A program made the position numbers and the translations under genes. Shown piece by piece: positions 24,662-35,853 of a stretch of 64,000 nucleotides of DNA (the first letter of the stretch is position 1; every line of letters begins with the position of its first letter). The notes below the pieces were generated by a model that searched no databases, had not been told where the DNA came from, and saw only the letters and a list, made by a program, of their open reading frames with translations. This stretch comes from an uncultured bacterium (GTDB lineage Bacteria > Verrucomicrobiota > Lentisphaeria > Victivallales > UBA1829), in the NCBI GenBank assembly GCA_949297765.1, contig CASFTV010000001.1:349340-413339 (forward strand). Reading direction: 5' to 3'.

Positions 24662-26584
24662 ATGGGAAAAATCCTCGGTATTGACTTGGGAACAACCAAC
24701 AGCTGCATGGCTGTGATGGATCAGGGAAAATTCAAGATTATTCCGAATGCGGAAGGCGCAAATACGACGCCGTCGATTGTGGCATTCACGAAAAGCGGAG
24801 AACGTCTTGTCGGCCAGACGGCGAAACGTCAGGCGGTGACCAATCCGAAGAATACGATTTTCTCCGTCAAACGGTTCATGGGACGGAAATTCAGCGAAGT
24901 TCAGGAAGAGTCCAAACGGGTTCCGTATGAGCTGACTGAAGCAAAGAACGGCGATGTCGCCATCGTCGCGGGCGGAAAGACCTACTCTCCGCCGGAAATC
25001 TCCGCAATGATTCTGCAGAAGCTGAAAGCCGATGCGGAAGCATTCCTCGGCGAAAAGATCACGGAAGCGGTCATCACGGTTCCCGCATACTTCAACGACA
25101 GTCAGCGCCAGGCGACCAAGGACGCCGGACGCATCGCCGGACTGGATGTCAAGCGAATCGTCAATGAGCCGACCGCGGCGGCCCTCGCCTACGGACTCGA
25201 CAAGAGCAAAGCGGAAGAAGTGATCGCGGTGTACGACCTCGGCGGCGGAACATTCGATATCTCGATTCTGGAAATCGGCGACGGCGTCTTCGAAGTGAAG
25301 GCGACCAACGGCGACACCCACCTCGGCGGCGACGATTTCGACGCAGCAGTCGTGAACTGGCTGGCCGACACCTTCAAGAAAGAGAACGGTGTCGATCTCC
25401 GGAACGATCCGCAGGCCCTCCAGCGTCTGAAAGAGGCGGCGGAGAAAGCCAAATGCGAACTTTCCTCCAGCATGAGCACGGAAATCAATCTTCCGTTTAT
25501 CACGATGAATCAGAGCGGCCCGCTCCATATGCAGATCACGCTGACCAGAGCGCAGCTTGAAAAGCTCTGCGACGATCTGCTCCAGCGGACGGTCGCCCCG
25601 TGCGAAACCTGCGTGAAGGATTCCGGCGAGCCGAAATCCAAGATCAACGAAGTCATCCTCGTCGGCGGCATGACCCGTATGCCGAAGGCGCAGGAGACGG
25701 CGAAGGAGATTTTCGGCAAGGATCCGCACAAGGGTGTCAACCCGGACGAAGTCGTTGCGGCGGGCGCGGCCATTCAGGGCGGTGTTCTCGGCGGCGAAGT
25801 CAACGACGTGGTTCTGCTCGATGTCACTCCGCTTTCGCTGGGCATTGAAACGCTCGGCGGCGTCACGACCAAGCTCATTGACAGAAACACGACCATCCCG
25901 ACGAAGAAGAGCGAAATCTTCTCGACGGCGGCCGACAATCAGCCTTCGGTGGACATCCATGTGCTCCAGGGCGAACGCAACATGGCGGCGGACAACAAGT
26001 CCATCGGACGGTTCCGTCTGGACGGCATCGCTCCGGCGCCGCGCGGTGTTCCGCAGATTGAAGTGACCTTCGATATCGACGCGAACGGCATTCTGAGCGT
26101 CACCGCGAAGGATCTGGGCACCGGCAAGGAGCAGAAGATCACGATCACCGCGAGCAGCGGACTCTCCGAAGAGGAGATCCAGCGGATGGTCAACGACGCA
26201 AAAGCCCACGAGTCGGAAGACAAGGCGGCGAAAGAGAAGATCGAAGTCAAGAACAAAGCCGACTCGATGGTTTATCAGACCGAAAAGCAGCTGAAGGATC
26301 TTGGCGACAAGCTCTCTCCGGAAGTCCGGACCCCGGTTCAGGAGTCGATCGACAAGCTCAAAAAAGACATCGAGCGCGATGACACCGAAGGAATGAAGGC
26401 GACGATGAAAGAGCTTGAAGAGCGTCTGATGAAGTTCGGCGAGGAGATCTACAAACAGCAGCAGGCGCAGGGAGCCGCGGGCGCACAGCCCGGAGCGGCA
26501 CCGAACGCCGGAACGGCGGATGCCGGAGCGCAGAAGCCCGACGACGGCGTGGTCGATGCGGAAATCGTCGACGACGACAAATAA
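24662..26584 (+). CDS. dnaK: Hsp70 chaperone DnaK
   Basis: DnaK binds exposed hydrophobic peptide segments in an ATP-driven cycle with DnaJ and GrpE. The 640-residue product starts [14 protein letters not shown] (phosphate loop 1). It carries [27 protein letters not shown] and the substrate domain ([31 protein letters not shown]). The lid ends in an Ala/Gly-rich tail closing [11 protein letters not shown], close to the usual conserved C-terminus. The ATG at 24662 is preceded by AGGAAAGGG, and an upstream in-frame extension starts inside the promoter. grpE and dnaJ are not adjacent. It is separated from groES by a terminator-like hairpin. Confidence 0.98.
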   Translation: MGKILGIDLGTTNSCMAVMDQGKFKIIPNAEGANTTPSIVAFTKSGERLVGQTAKRQAVTNPKNTIFSVKRFMGRKFSEVQEESKRVPYELTEAKNGDVAIVAGGKTYSPPEISAMILQKLKADAEAFLGEKITEAVITVPAYFNDSQRQATKDAGRIAGLDVKRIVNEPTAAALAYGLDKSKAEEVIAVYDLGGGTFDISILEIGDGVFEVKATNGDTHLGGDDFDAAVVNWLADTFKKENGVDLRNDPQALQRLKEAAEKAKCELSSSMSTEINLPFITMNQSGPLHMQITLTRAQLEKLCDDLLQRTVAPCETCVKDSGEPKSKINEVILVGGMTRMPKAQETAKEIFGKDPHKGVNPDEVVAAGAAIQGGVLGGEVNDVVLLDVTPLSLGIETLGGVTTKLIDRNTTIPTKKSEIFSTAADNQPSVDIHVLQGERNMAADNKSIGRFRLDGIAPAPRGVPQIEVTFDIDANGILSVTAKDLGTGKEQKITITASSGLSEEEIQRMVNDAKAHESEDKAAKEKIEVKNKADSMVYQTEKQLKDLGDKLSPEVRTPVQESIDKLKKDIERDDTEGMKATMKELEERLMKFGEEIYKQQQAQGAAGAQPGAAPNAGTADAGAQKPDDGVVDAEIVDDDK

Positions 26585-26598
26585 ATTCCAAGCACAAT

Positions 26599-26634
26599 CC
26601 GCTGTCCGGAGAAAATCCGGACGGCGGCTTTATT
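26599..26634 (+). terminator. terminator or attenuating hairpin between dnaK and groES
   Basis: CCGCTGTCCGG (26599-26609) pairs with CCGGACGGCGG (26617-26627) through an 11-base stem with one G-T pair and a 7-base loop, followed by CTTTATT. The short T run may allow read-through into groES, for which I see no separate promoter. Confidence 0.6.
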
Positions 26635-26677
26635 CAGTCAAAAACCCAAAACATAAAACCCAAAAAGGAGTATTTGA

Positions 26678-26974
26678 ATGAGCGCAGTAAAGATTCAGCC
26701 TCTCGGTGACAGAGTGCTTGTCCAGGCAATCGAAGTCGCGGAACAGGTCAAGGGCGGGATTCTGATTCCCGATTCGGCGAAAGAAAAACCGCAGGAAGCC
26801 AAAGTTGTGGCTCTGGGCACCGGAAAACTGGATGACAAGGGCAACAAGATCCCGTTCGATGTGAAGGTCGGCGACATCGTCCTCACCAGCAAGTACGGCG
26901 GAACGGAAGTCAAATACGACGACCAGGAATACAAGATTCTCAGCTCGAGCGACATTCTCGCCGTGATCGGCTGA
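26678..26974 (+). CDS. groS: co-chaperonin GroES
   Basis: GroES is the seven-subunit lid of the GroEL chamber. The 98-residue protein has [14 protein letters not shown] at the start, the mobile-loop segment [20 protein letters not shown], and the family end [34 protein letters not shown] lies 9 bases before the ATG. groEL follows after 42 bases with its own AGGAG. No CIRCE inverted repeat is visible upstream, so HrcA control is not supported here. Confidence 0.98.
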   Translation: MSAVKIQPLGDRVLVQAIEVAEQVKGGILIPDSAKEKPQEAKVVALGTGKLDDKGNKIPFDVKVGDIVLTSKYGGTEVKYDDQEYKILSSSDILAVIG

Positions 26975-27010
26975 TTTACGAACAACCCATCTTATATTTT
27001 CAGGAGATGA

Positions 27011-28669
<1,659 letters not shown>

Positions 28670-28713
28670 TTCATCCGCACAGGAAGCCTCCGCTTTCCGT
28701 GCAATGCACACTC

Positions 28714-28750
28714 GCCGCATTGATTCCCCGTGAATCAATGCGGCTTTTCT
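28714..28750 (+). terminator. rho-independent terminator after groEL
   Basis: A perfect 13-base stem (28714-28726 with 28732-28744), a 5-base loop (CCCGT) and TTTTCT follow the groEL stop. The DUF362 gene begins just downstream with its own AGGAGG. Confidence 0.85.
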
Positions 28751-28771
28751 GTTTCAGGAGGAAAACCGATT

Positions 28772-29881
28772 ATGAAAAAAAGCAAAGTTTATTTTACCGA
28801 TATGCGGGTCAAGGCGTTCGGGGAAAATCTGCTCGGCAAGCTGACGAAGCTCATCACGAAGGCGGGGATCGGAGAGATTGATTTCCGGGACCGCTTTGCG
28901 GCGATCAAGATTCATTTCGGCGAAAGCGGGAATCTTTCCTATCTGCGTCCGAACTTTACGCGGACGGTGGCGGAGAAGGTCCGGGAACTCGGGGGCAAGC
29001 CGTTCCTGACCGACTGCAACACGCTCTATGCGGGAACGCGCAAGGAGGCCCTTGAACATATTGAGACCGCCTACCGGAACGGTTTCACGCCGTATTCGAC
29101 CACCTGCCACGTCATCATCGGCGACGGGTTGAAAGGAACGGACGACGTAGCCGTCCCCGTCCCGAACGGAGAATATGTCAAGGAGGCCAGGATCGGGCGG
29201 GCGATCATGGATGCCGACATCTTCATTTCGCTGAATCATTTCAAAGGACATGAAATGACCGGTTTCGGCGGAGCGATCAAGAATATCGGCATGGGCTGCG
29301 GCTCCCGCGCAGGCAAGATGGAACAGCACTGCGATGCGAAACCGACCGTGAAGCGGGAACTCTGCATCGGCTGCCGTCACTGTGCGAAGACCTGTGCGCA
29401 CGGGGCGCCGACTTTTACGGACAACAAGGCGACGATTGATCCGGAGAAATGCGTCGGCTGCGGCCGCTGCATCGGAGTCTGTCCGAAAGACGCCATTGAA
29501 CCGTCGTGGGGTCAGGCGGCGGGACTTGTGGACAAGAAGATGGCGGAATATGCGCTTGCCGTTGTCCACGGCCGTCCGCAGTTTCACATCAGCATCGTGA
29601 TGGATGTTTCGCCGTACTGCGACTGTCATCCGGAAAACGACAATCCGATTGTTCCGAATGTCGGCATGTTTGCGTCGTTCGACCCGGTAGCGCTGGATCA
29701 GGCGTGCGCAGACGCCGTGAATGCCCAGACGCCGATCACGGACAGCGTCCTCGGAGATCACGGCTGCCGTCACCACGACCACTTCAAGGATGTTTCACCC
29801 GATACGGACTGGAATCTCCAGCTGGAACATGCGGAGAAGATCGGCCTCGGAACGCGTGCATACGAGCTGATCAAGATCTGA
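28772..29881 (+). CDS. DUF362-domain 4Fe-4S ferredoxin-type protein
   Basis: This 369-residue cytoplasmic protein has an N-terminal DUF362 region (KVYFTDMRVKAFGENLLGKL; AAIKIHFGESGNLSYLRP; FISLNHFKGHEMTGFGGAIKN). Two 4Fe-4S clusters follow near residue 195, CIGCRHCAKTC and CVGCGRCIGVC. DUF362 ends with a metal- or substrate-binding-like motif, VGMFASFDPVALDQACAD. Family members are common in anaerobes and are thought to carry electrons, but no reaction is established. AGGAGG is placed 8 bases upstream of the ATG. It is a single-gene unit between two terminators. Confidence 0.85.
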   Translation: MKKSKVYFTDMRVKAFGENLLGKLTKLITKAGIGEIDFRDRFAAIKIHFGESGNLSYLRPNFTRTVAEKVRELGGKPFLTDCNTLYAGTRKEALEHIETAYRNGFTPYSTTCHVIIGDGLKGTDDVAVPVPNGEYVKEARIGRAIMDADIFISLNHFKGHEMTGFGGAIKNIGMGCGSRAGKMEQHCDAKPTVKRELCIGCRHCAKTCAHGAPTFTDNKATIDPEKCVGCGRCIGVCPKDAIEPSWGQAAGLVDKKMAEYALAVVHGRPQFHISIVMDVSPYCDCHPENDNPIVPNVGMFASFDPVALDQACADAVNAQTPITDSVLGDHGCRHHDHFKDVSPDTDWNLQLEHAEKIGLGTRAYELIKI

Positions 29882-29895
29882 TCAGAATACTTTTT

Positions 29896-29928
29896 CCCCG
29901 GAACGGAATCCGTTTCCGGGGATTTTTT
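29896..29928 (+). terminator. rho-independent terminator after the DUF362 gene
   Basis: CCCCGGAACGG and CCGTTTCCGGGG form a stem with one bulged T and a 3-base loop, followed by ATTTTTTATTTT. Confidence 0.8.
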
Positions 29929-29981
29929 ATTTTCACGTTTAATCTATTTCTGTTCCGGTTCCAGATATTTCCGGATAGTAT

Positions 29982-30182
29982 TCAAGAAACGATCTTTTCC
30001 GGCGGAACGAGTTCCATTCCGATTGCACGAACGATGTGATAGGCATCCAATTCCTCTTCAGTCGTAACGACTCCGGTATCTGCACCAGGAACGGATTCAT
30101 GTACGGTATCGGCGGCCTCTTGAGTTTCCGCTGATGTTTTCAAAGCGGCATCGGGATTCGCCTTCCCTTTTTCATTCGTCAT
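29982..30182 (-). CDS. 66-residue protein, possibly the truncated N-terminus of a restriction-endonuclease-like protein
   Basis: A 45-residue polar, Ala/Glu-rich leader is followed by TTEEELDAYHIVRAIGMELVPPEKIVS and a stop. The 'Thr-x-Glu-Glu-Glu-x-x-Ala-Tyr-x-Ile-Val-Arg-Ala-Ile' segment is like the start of the nuclease domain in type I restriction R-like proteins (HSDR_N_2 type). There it continues into an Arg-Asp and Asp-Asp-Asn core that is absent here. Reading on in the other two frames does not restore that core within the 100 bases available before the DUF362 terminator. It is therefore either a small intact gene or a decayed stub. The start ATG has no good Shine-Dalgarno. Confidence 0.4.
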   Translation of the reverse strand: MTNEKGKANPDAALKTSAETQEAADTVHESVPGADTGVVTTEEELDAYHIVRAIGMELVPPEKIVS

Positions 30183-30321
30183 GGCATCCGGAACACTTTT
30201 CTATTTTTGCAATAAAAGAATAATTTTTCCTTTTTAATTTATTTCTATTATGGGGAAAAGTGAACGCAACAGAACGATGTATGCCGGGTCCATTTTTTTG
30301 TTTTATTTTCCTTTTCCCCTC

Positions 30322-30350
30322 TTGACTTTTTCGGGGAATTATGGTATAAT
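30322..30350 (+). promoter_or_regulatory. strong promoter of the GntR cassette
   Basis: TTGACT (30322-30327) and TATAAT (30345-30350) are separated by 17 bases. The preceding CCCCT and the spacer (TTTTCGGGGAA) resemble the promoter at 62800-62827 of the second pseudopilin cassette. Confidence 0.8.
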
Positions 30351-30357
30351 TATCAAC

Positions 30358-30378
30358 ATGTCCGACAAATGTCCGAAA
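30358..30378 (+). promoter_or_regulatory. tandem operator-like repeat in the GntR leader
   Basis: ATGTCCGA occurs at 30358-30365 and again at 30369-30376, one helical turn apart and just downstream of the expected transcription start. The first copy is the odd-centred palindrome TGTC-C-GACA (30359-30367). The placement suggests autorepression by the GntR-type product. Confidence 0.5.
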
Positions 30379-30391
30379 AAAAAGGAATAAA

Positions 30392-31435
30392 ATGGAAAAA
30401 GAAAGCAAAAAAATTCCTCAGAAAGAAGGATTGAAGATCCGCCACTACATCATGAATCTGATTTATCGTCATCCGGAAGAATCGGTCATGATCCCATCTT
30501 CAAAAGAGCTGGCAAAAATGTTTGGAGTCGCCCGCAGCACGGTCACGCTGGAACTGAAAGCTCTGGTGGCGGAACATTATCTGGAGGGGAAACGGGGAGT
30601 CGGAACGTTCACCCGGCATCTGAACTTTGTTCCGCTGTGCGGAAAAATGCCGCCGCTGATCGGACTTCTTGCCGGCGATGGCAAATATTTTTATTACCCG
30701 CATCAGGTCTGGTCCGTTCTTGCGCATTGCGGACTGGAACTGACAAGAAACGGCATGAACATCCGCTCCGTCAATCTGGGCGGCGTGGAAAACGGCGATC
30801 TGGAAGAGGAACTTTGCAGCCAGTATCTCAGCGGCTTGATCTGGCTTGACACCAATCCATCCCGTTTTCCCACGATCCGGGCTCTGGAACAGAAAGGAAT
30901 TCCGGTGACCGCGCAAATTGCTTCTCAAGGACAAAGCGCGGAAAAAGATATTGACGCCTGTCTCTTCGATCTTTTCTCCGCCGGAATACAGACCGGACGC
31001 ATTCTCCTGCGAGAACAGAAACACTCCCTCTTCTTTCTGTTTGAAAACGAAATGACCCGGGAGATTCTGGACGGAATTCGCTGTGCTTATCAGGAAGCCG
31101 GAAAGGAACTGACCATTCAGTCGTTCTTCTGGGATCAGCCGGATGTGTTCCAGAACGTGGAAAAATTGCTGCGGGAAAACTCTCCGGATGCGCTTTATGT
31201 TCATGGAGAGCATTTGGGAACGGCCCGGAAAATTCTGCAGAATCTGGAACCGACTTACCAGCCCTTGCTGATTGCAGAAGCCCATGCCGTGCATGAGACG
31301 GATTTTCATGGAATCCTTCTGGAATTTCCTTTCGAAGAAACGGGAGTCGTCATGGCCCGGCAGATGATCCGCCGTTTGACCGGAAACGCCTCGCGGGACC
31401 GAATTGTTCTGAAGATCTGTGTCAAAGAAGTCTGA
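30392..31435 (+). CDS. GntR-type transcriptional regulator with LacI/PurR-like sensor domain
   Basis: This 347-residue protein has a GntR winged helix at residues 15-80 (IRHYIMNLIYRHPEESVMIP, SSKELAKMFGVARSTVTLEL, LEGKRGVGTFT). From residue about 85 onward it has a periplasmic-binding-protein-like sensor (IGLLAGDGKYFYY, VTAQIASQGQSAEKDIDACL, PLLIAEAHAVHETDFHGILL). This AraR-like combination senses a sugar. It is transcribed from a near-consensus promoter, with tandem operator-like repeats right after the start site. The next genes, a pseudopilin and a secreted glycosidase, follow at 12 and 20 bases, so the regulator probably controls its own glycan-use operon. Confidence 0.85.
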   Translation: MEKESKKIPQKEGLKIRHYIMNLIYRHPEESVMIPSSKELAKMFGVARSTVTLELKALVAEHYLEGKRGVGTFTRHLNFVPLCGKMPPLIGLLAGDGKYFYYPHQVWSVLAHCGLELTRNGMNIRSVNLGGVENGDLEEELCSQYLSGLIWLDTNPSRFPTIRALEQKGIPVTAQIASQGQSAEKDIDACLFDLFSAGIQTGRILLREQKHSLFFLFENEMTREILDGIRCAYQEAGKELTIQSFFWDQPDVFQNVEKLLRENSPDALYVHGEHLGTARKILQNLEPTYQPLLIAEAHAVHETDFHGILLEFPFEETGVVMARQMIRRLTGNASRDRIVLKICVKEV

Positions 31436-31447
31436 AAGGAGAAAAAA

Positions 31448-32221
31448 ATGAAAAATAAATTCACTTTGACGGAACTTCTCGTTGTTATTGCAATTATTGC
31501 AATCCTGGCGTCTCTTCTTCTTCCGGCATTGAACAGGGCAAGAGAGAAAGCGCAGCAAATGCTCTGTATTTCCAACATCAAGCAGATTGCTTACGGCATC
31601 GAGTCCTATTGCGGGAGCAACGATGATCTCATTCCTCTGGCATATGACCCGTTGACCGACTCCCGGGCATGGAATTACGCGGTCTATCCCTATCTTTACC
31701 CGAGTCTTCATGTTCTTTCGCCGGACAGTGAATTCCGGACCGTACATAAAATGTACTGTCCCTCAATGGATTCCTCCAAAGCGGGAACTCTGGGTGACAG
31801 TGCATTGAAAAAATTCTCCTGCTACGGATTCAATCCCTGCGCCGGAGGAATCAAATTCTGGTTTCCAAGCAAATTCATTGATTCCAAAAAGCAGAGACGT
31901 GCCAAACGAAGCCGAATCCTGTCACCGAGCGCAGTCTTTCTGGTCTGTGAAAAAGAACCGGGAGTCAGCTCGCAGGCCTATTCCGCGTTCAATTCGGCGT
32001 TCAGCAATTTTATCCAATGGAATATTCCCAATCCGACCTCTTCGATCTACAAGCAGAGAATTTCCGGCAGACACACCAACGGAGCCAACTTTTCCTTCAT
32101 CGACGGGCATGTCCGTTATCTTTCCGGAAGTGCGATCGTTACAACCGATAAAATATTCCGCGGCTACAATATAGAAAAGCAGTGTTTCGGCACCAATCCG
32201 GACATAGCGGAACAACTTTAA
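31448..32221 (+). CDS. prepilin-type N-terminal methylation domain protein with H-X9-DG C-terminal motif
   Basis: The N-terminus of this 257-residue protein is [20 protein letters not shown], a type II pseudopilin signature with the conserved Glu at the fifth position after cleavage and Lys instead of Gly before Phe. A helix and a globular domain follow ([21 protein letters not shown]). The C-terminal motif [15 protein letters not shown] is the H-X9-DG element found on very large paralogue families in Lentisphaerota and Planctomycetota. Such proteins are presumably exported by a type II secretion or pilus-like route, with unknown function. It is sandwiched between a GntR regulator and a glycosidase, which suggests surface glycan handling. 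AAAGGAG precedes the ATG. Confidence 0.85.
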   Translation: MKNKFTLTELLVVIAIIAILASLLLPALNRAREKAQQMLCISNIKQIAYGIESYCGSNDDLIPLAYDPLTDSRAWNYAVYPYLYPSLHVLSPDSEFRTVHKMYCPSMDSSKAGTLGDSALKKFSCYGFNPCAGGIKFWFPSKFIDSKKQRRAKRSRILSPSAVFLVCEKEPGVSSQAYSAFNSAFSNFIQWNIPNPTSSIYKQRISGRHTNGANFSFIDGHVRYLSGSAIVTTDKIFRGYNIEKQCFGTNPDIAEQL

Positions 32222-32241
32222 TCAGGGAGCTTCTGTTCACG

Positions 32242-35200
32242 ATGGGAAATCTGTTTTTTTCTGTTCTTGCGATTCTCTGTGCTGCCGGTGCGTCGGCCAC
32301 TTCCCCGGAGACTCCTTTTCCGGAATTTGAAAAGATTCCGCCGAAACTCCGGATGCCGAAATGCGCCGACATCCGAACGGATGACAGCGGAGACACTTTC
32401 GTAAATGGAGAGAGACGCTATCTGGTGGGCGTCTCGTGTTCATCCACCAATCTGGACGTCAATTTACACCCGACCGCGGGTTATCCATCCTCGCTGAAAT
32501 GGCTTTATGAAGGAGTCCTGACCTTCGAAACCGCCCAGCGCCTCGGATTCGACACCATCACGACCAATGTTCCTGCCACCTGGCTGAAAACGATCAATCC
32601 GCAACTTCCTGTGGAAGGCATCAATCCGGAAAATCTTGCCCTGGCGCGCCGGATGCTGGGAAACGGTCTTCCGTTTGCGGTGGATTTCACGCTTTTCTCA
32701 TGGAGCCACGGCAGTCTTCATTCCAAACGCAAACTTGCAAAAGGAATTGACGGGGCAGCTTACAACAATTATCTGCAGGGAAACAACAATCACTGGGTTC
32801 CCTACAACATCTTTCATCCGCAGGGAATTGATCTCTACCGGAGGATGTGGCGCGACGGAGTCCGGGAAATGAAGAAGCGGATCACCGGTCCGATCCTGCA
32901 TTACGAACTCTTCAACGAACCGGCCTACAATGATCTCGGCCCTTATAACAAACAGTGTTTTGAAAAGCATCTTCTGCGGAAGTTTCAAACGGTGGAAAGA
33001 ATGAATCGGACGTTTCGGACTCAATTCCGCACGTTTCAGGAAGCTGCATCGCTCACAGACCTCGGGAAGTATCCGGCTCTGAGCGTGGAATGGGGAAAAT
33101 TTCAGGAAGCCGGATTCACAAACCTGACCCGTGAAGGACGTGCAGCCATTCGGGAAATTGATCCGGATGCGAAAGTCTGCACCCAGGTGATCGGAATGAA
33201 CTATTATCGGACTCTTCCGATGTCGAACATCAATATTTTTGAAATCAACCGGAATATGGATGCCATTGCCCTGCCGACCAGCGGAGGACTCACCTATCCG
33301 ACGACATTTGAAAAGCCGCCCCGGCGGAGTATTGAGGCGCCGGCCAACAGCGACCGTTTCTCGGAAGGGCTTCTCTGCCGTCATTTATTCCGCGCGATGG
33401 CGGACGGCAAGCCCATTCACAATCCGGAGGCATACACAAGGAAAAACCGGAAGGACAACCGGAATCTTCTGTGGATGGATCTTCTCCGCGGCAGCAATCA
33501 GATCTATCTTTTCTCGTGGGGAAGAATGCTCTCCACCTGGAAACCGGCGTTTACGGAGGAAGGCGGACGGCGGCAGGCGGAAAAATATCCGTATGTCATG
33601 ACCAATCCGTATTCGTTTTCCACAGAAGCTCTTGCGGGAATTGCGGAGGGACGGGCGGAAATTCTGGAACTCGCCGATTTCTTTGTCTCCCGGAAACATT
33701 TTGAGAGTGTCCGTCCGCGGGAGGTCGCCGTGATGCTGTCGTATCCGACCGAACGCTACGGAGTCCAGATCGGCTATGGCAGGAAAAACGAGATTCTGAA
33801 CTACACCTCCGCTCTTGAATTTTCCCATTACCCCATCGACGCTCTTTTTGAGGAGCAGCTCTCCGAAAACCGTCATACCCGCTACAAAGCTCTCATTGCT
33901 CCGGGAATTCTCTGCACTGGGGAAGGCACGCTGGAACATCTGGAAAACTATGTCCGCAATGGGGGCATTCTCATCGCCGCCCGCTCGGAAATGCCCTTTG
34001 ATGAATATGGAAATCCGAGAAACAATCCCCTGTTTCAAGGGTTGCATGTCCGCGAGAGGAAGCAGCCGGCTCTTTCCGGAATCCTTCAGCTGAACCTTCC
34101 GGTTCCGGATCTTCTGCCGGGACCCATCCATGCGAAGAATGATCTGTCTGTGGAAACGGCCCCCGGAACCTGGGAAGTTCTGGGAACGCTTCAGGGAGAA
34201 GCGGCAGTTCTCCGAAGAAAACTCGGGAAAGGATACGTCTGGCTGATTGCTCCGATGATGCAGGATTACGCCATTGCGGCCGTTGCGGGAGCCATTCTCC
34301 AGTCCCACGGGATCCGGCCGCTGTTCCGTCTGAGACGGCTTCCGGAGAAGGATCTTGCCGTGAACATTGAGCTTCACGCCTCCAGGGTGAAAGCGATCAC
34401 GGCAGCGTTTCTGTACAATCATGATCTCTACCCGAAGCGGATGGAAATTGAACTTCCGGAAGGCTGTTCGGCCGCCCTCGACGTCTTCCGGCGGGAGATT
34501 CTTCCCGTAAAGAACGGATATGCGGAGTTCTTCATGCCATCCAACGACCGCATTCTCCTTGCATTCGGCTCCCCCGAGGATCTGAAGCAGCGTTTCGGAA
34601 TGCTCCGGGAAATCCCGGCAGACGAAATATTCCAACGCTTTTCCCGGGCGGAAAAAGAACACGAGGAACAGCTGCGGAAAGCGGAAGCCGGTCAATTTGT
34701 CTATTCGGCAGACCTGGCCAATCTCATTCCTTTGAATCTGCGGCCGTTTGCCAACCGATCGTTTCAGGATCAGCGCCCGAACGATGGAAAAGGCGGCTGG
34801 ACCGATCAGGGAAAAGAGACCTCTCTGGACGGCGTTCCATGGGGAATCCAGACCTTTTCCGGAATTCCGTGCGATCTGATTCGTTTTGATGAGAACAGCG
34901 ACCGCACCTGCATCATGCTTCAATCCCGCTCGCTGAAAGAGAAACTGCCTTCGGAAATCCGGGGAATTCCCGTCAACCGGAAGGTGTCAAAAATCTACTT
35001 TTTCCATACGACGGCATGGAGCCGTCCCAAGGGCACGGTCTCTATGATCTACCGGATTCGCTATGCAGACGGAGGCACCCGGGAGATCCCCATTCGAAAC
35101 GGCATTGATATATATGACTGGTGGAGTGTAAAGCGTCCGGAGAATGCCTCCTGTCGCGTTGCCTGGAAAAATCTCAACGGCCGCGGATTCACCGTAATGG

Positions 35201-35754
35201 AGTGGATTCATCCGGAAGCCGACCGGGAAATTGCCTCCATCGACATTCTCTCGACAAACACAGCAACCATTCCGATTGTGATAGGAATTACGGTGGAACA
35301 GCATACCGGGAACCGGAAACTCCATCGGTTCGATTCCGGAACGGCCGCCGGATGGGGCGGAGTCTCTGTTCAATCCATCGGAAAGGCCTCCTTCGCTTTG
35401 ACGCTCGGGAGCAAAACAGGAAACTGGGCGGGCGCAAGGATTTCCGCTCCGCTCCTTCTCCTGACAGAAAAAGACCGTCAAAATGCAATGCTCCGCTTTC
35501 ATCTGAAAGTCCGCAGCGACAAGTTCGGCAATCCGCGCAGAAGAATGGAATCCCCTGTCAAGATTGAACTTTTCTCCGACCGAATGGATCGCTCATCCTC
35601 GTTCAAAGTGAGATCGGCGGGTCCGCAGCAGGAGTTCTGCCTTCCTCTCCGGGATCTGAAGAAGTGTCCGGAACGGATCCGAACCGTTTCCTTTCAGTAT
35701 CTCGGCCCGGCCGATGCGGGTTTTCAAATAGAAAATATTCGAATTGAATACTGA
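32242..35754 (+). CDS. large secreted glycoside hydrolase of clan GH-A (GH42-like)
   Basis: This 1170-residue protein begins with a signal peptide (LFFSVLAILCAAGASA). A TIM-barrel begins near YLVGVSCSST. The acid/base is probably Glu226 in HYELFNEPAYND, and the nucleophile is possibly Glu396 in KPIHNPEAYT. A following domain, YKALIAPGILCTGEGTLEHL with YVRNGGILIAARSE, is like the GH42 trimerisation fold. Two beta-rich, carbohydrate-binding-like regions follow, ending GFQIENIRIEY. Clan GH-A includes beta-galactosidases, mannanases and agarases; the exact substrate is unclear. The ATG at 32242 has AGGGAG upstream; an earlier in-frame start would overlap the pseudopilin gene. It is the last gene of the GntR cassette. 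Confidence 0.8.
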   Translation: MGNLFFSVLAILCAAGASATSPETPFPEFEKIPPKLRMPKCADIRTDDSGDTFVNGERRYLVGVSCSSTNLDVNLHPTAGYPSSLKWLYEGVLTFETAQRLGFDTITTNVPATWLKTINPQLPVEGINPENLALARRMLGNGLPFAVDFTLFSWSHGSLHSKRKLAKGIDGAAYNNYLQGNNNHWVPYNIFHPQGIDLYRRMWRDGVREMKKRITGPILHYELFNEPAYNDLGPYNKQCFEKHLLRKFQTVERMNRTFRTQFRTFQEAASLTDLGKYPALSVEWGKFQEAGFTNLTREGRAAIREIDPDAKVCTQVIGMNYYRTLPMSNINIFEINRNMDAIALPTSGGLTYPTTFEKPPRRSIEAPANSDRFSEGLLCRHLFRAMADGKPIHNPEAYTRKNRKDNRNLLWMDLLRGSNQIYLFSWGRMLSTWKPAFTEEGGRRQAEKYPYVMTNPYSFSTEALAGIAEGRAEILELADFFVSRKHFESVRPREVAVMLSYPTERYGVQIGYGRKNEILNYTSALEFSHYPIDALFEEQLSENRHTRYKALIAPGILCTGEGTLEHLENYVRNGGILIAARSEMPFDEYGNPRNNPLFQGLHVRERKQPALSGILQLNLPVPDLLPGPIHAKNDLSVETAPGTWEVLGTLQGEAAVLRRKLGKGYVWLIAPMMQDYAIAAVAGAILQSHGIRPLFRLRRLPEKDLAVNIELHASRVKAITAAFLYNHDLYPKRMEIELPEGCSAALDVFRREILPVKNGYAEFFMPSNDRILLAFGSPEDLKQRFGMLREIPADEIFQRFSRAEKEHEEQLRKAEAGQFVYSADLANLIPLNLRPFANRSFQDQRPNDGKGGWTDQGKETSLDGVPWGIQTFSGIPCDLIRFDENSDRTCIMLQSRSLKEKLPSEIRGIPVNRKVSKIYFFHTTAWSRPKGTVSMIYRIRYADGGTREIPIRNGIDIYDWWSVKRPENASCRVAWKNLNGRGFTVMEWIHPEADREIASIDILSTNTATIPIVIGITVEQHTGNRKLHRFDSGTAAGWGGVSVQSIGKASFALTLGSKTGNWAGARISAPLLLLTEKDRQNAMLRFHLKVRSDKFGNPRRRMESPVKIELFSDRMDRSSSFKVRSAGPQQEFCLPLRDLKKCPERIRTVSFQYLGPADAGFQIENIRIEY

Positions 35755-35808
35755 AAAAACTTCCCGCAGGAATACAGAAGGATCCCCTCCTCCGGAGAAA
35801 AGGAATCC

Positions 35809-35833
35809 GGGAAATGAGGCGTCCTCACTTCCC
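35809..35833. terminator. hairpin between convergent glycosidase and gltA genes
   Basis: GGGAAATGAGG (35809-35819) and CCTCACTTCCC (35823-35833) form an 11-base stem with one mismatch and a 3-base loop. T runs on either side are weak, so termination strength is uncertain. The rest of the 99-base gap shows nothing else. Confidence 0.4.
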
Positions 35834-35853
35834 GCGCCGTTTCCTTCTGGGAA

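Noticed and set aside
26585..26677. CIRCE (HrcA) operator before groES
   Set aside because: No TTAGCACTC/GAGTGCTAA repeat is present; only the dnaK-groES hairpin is seen.
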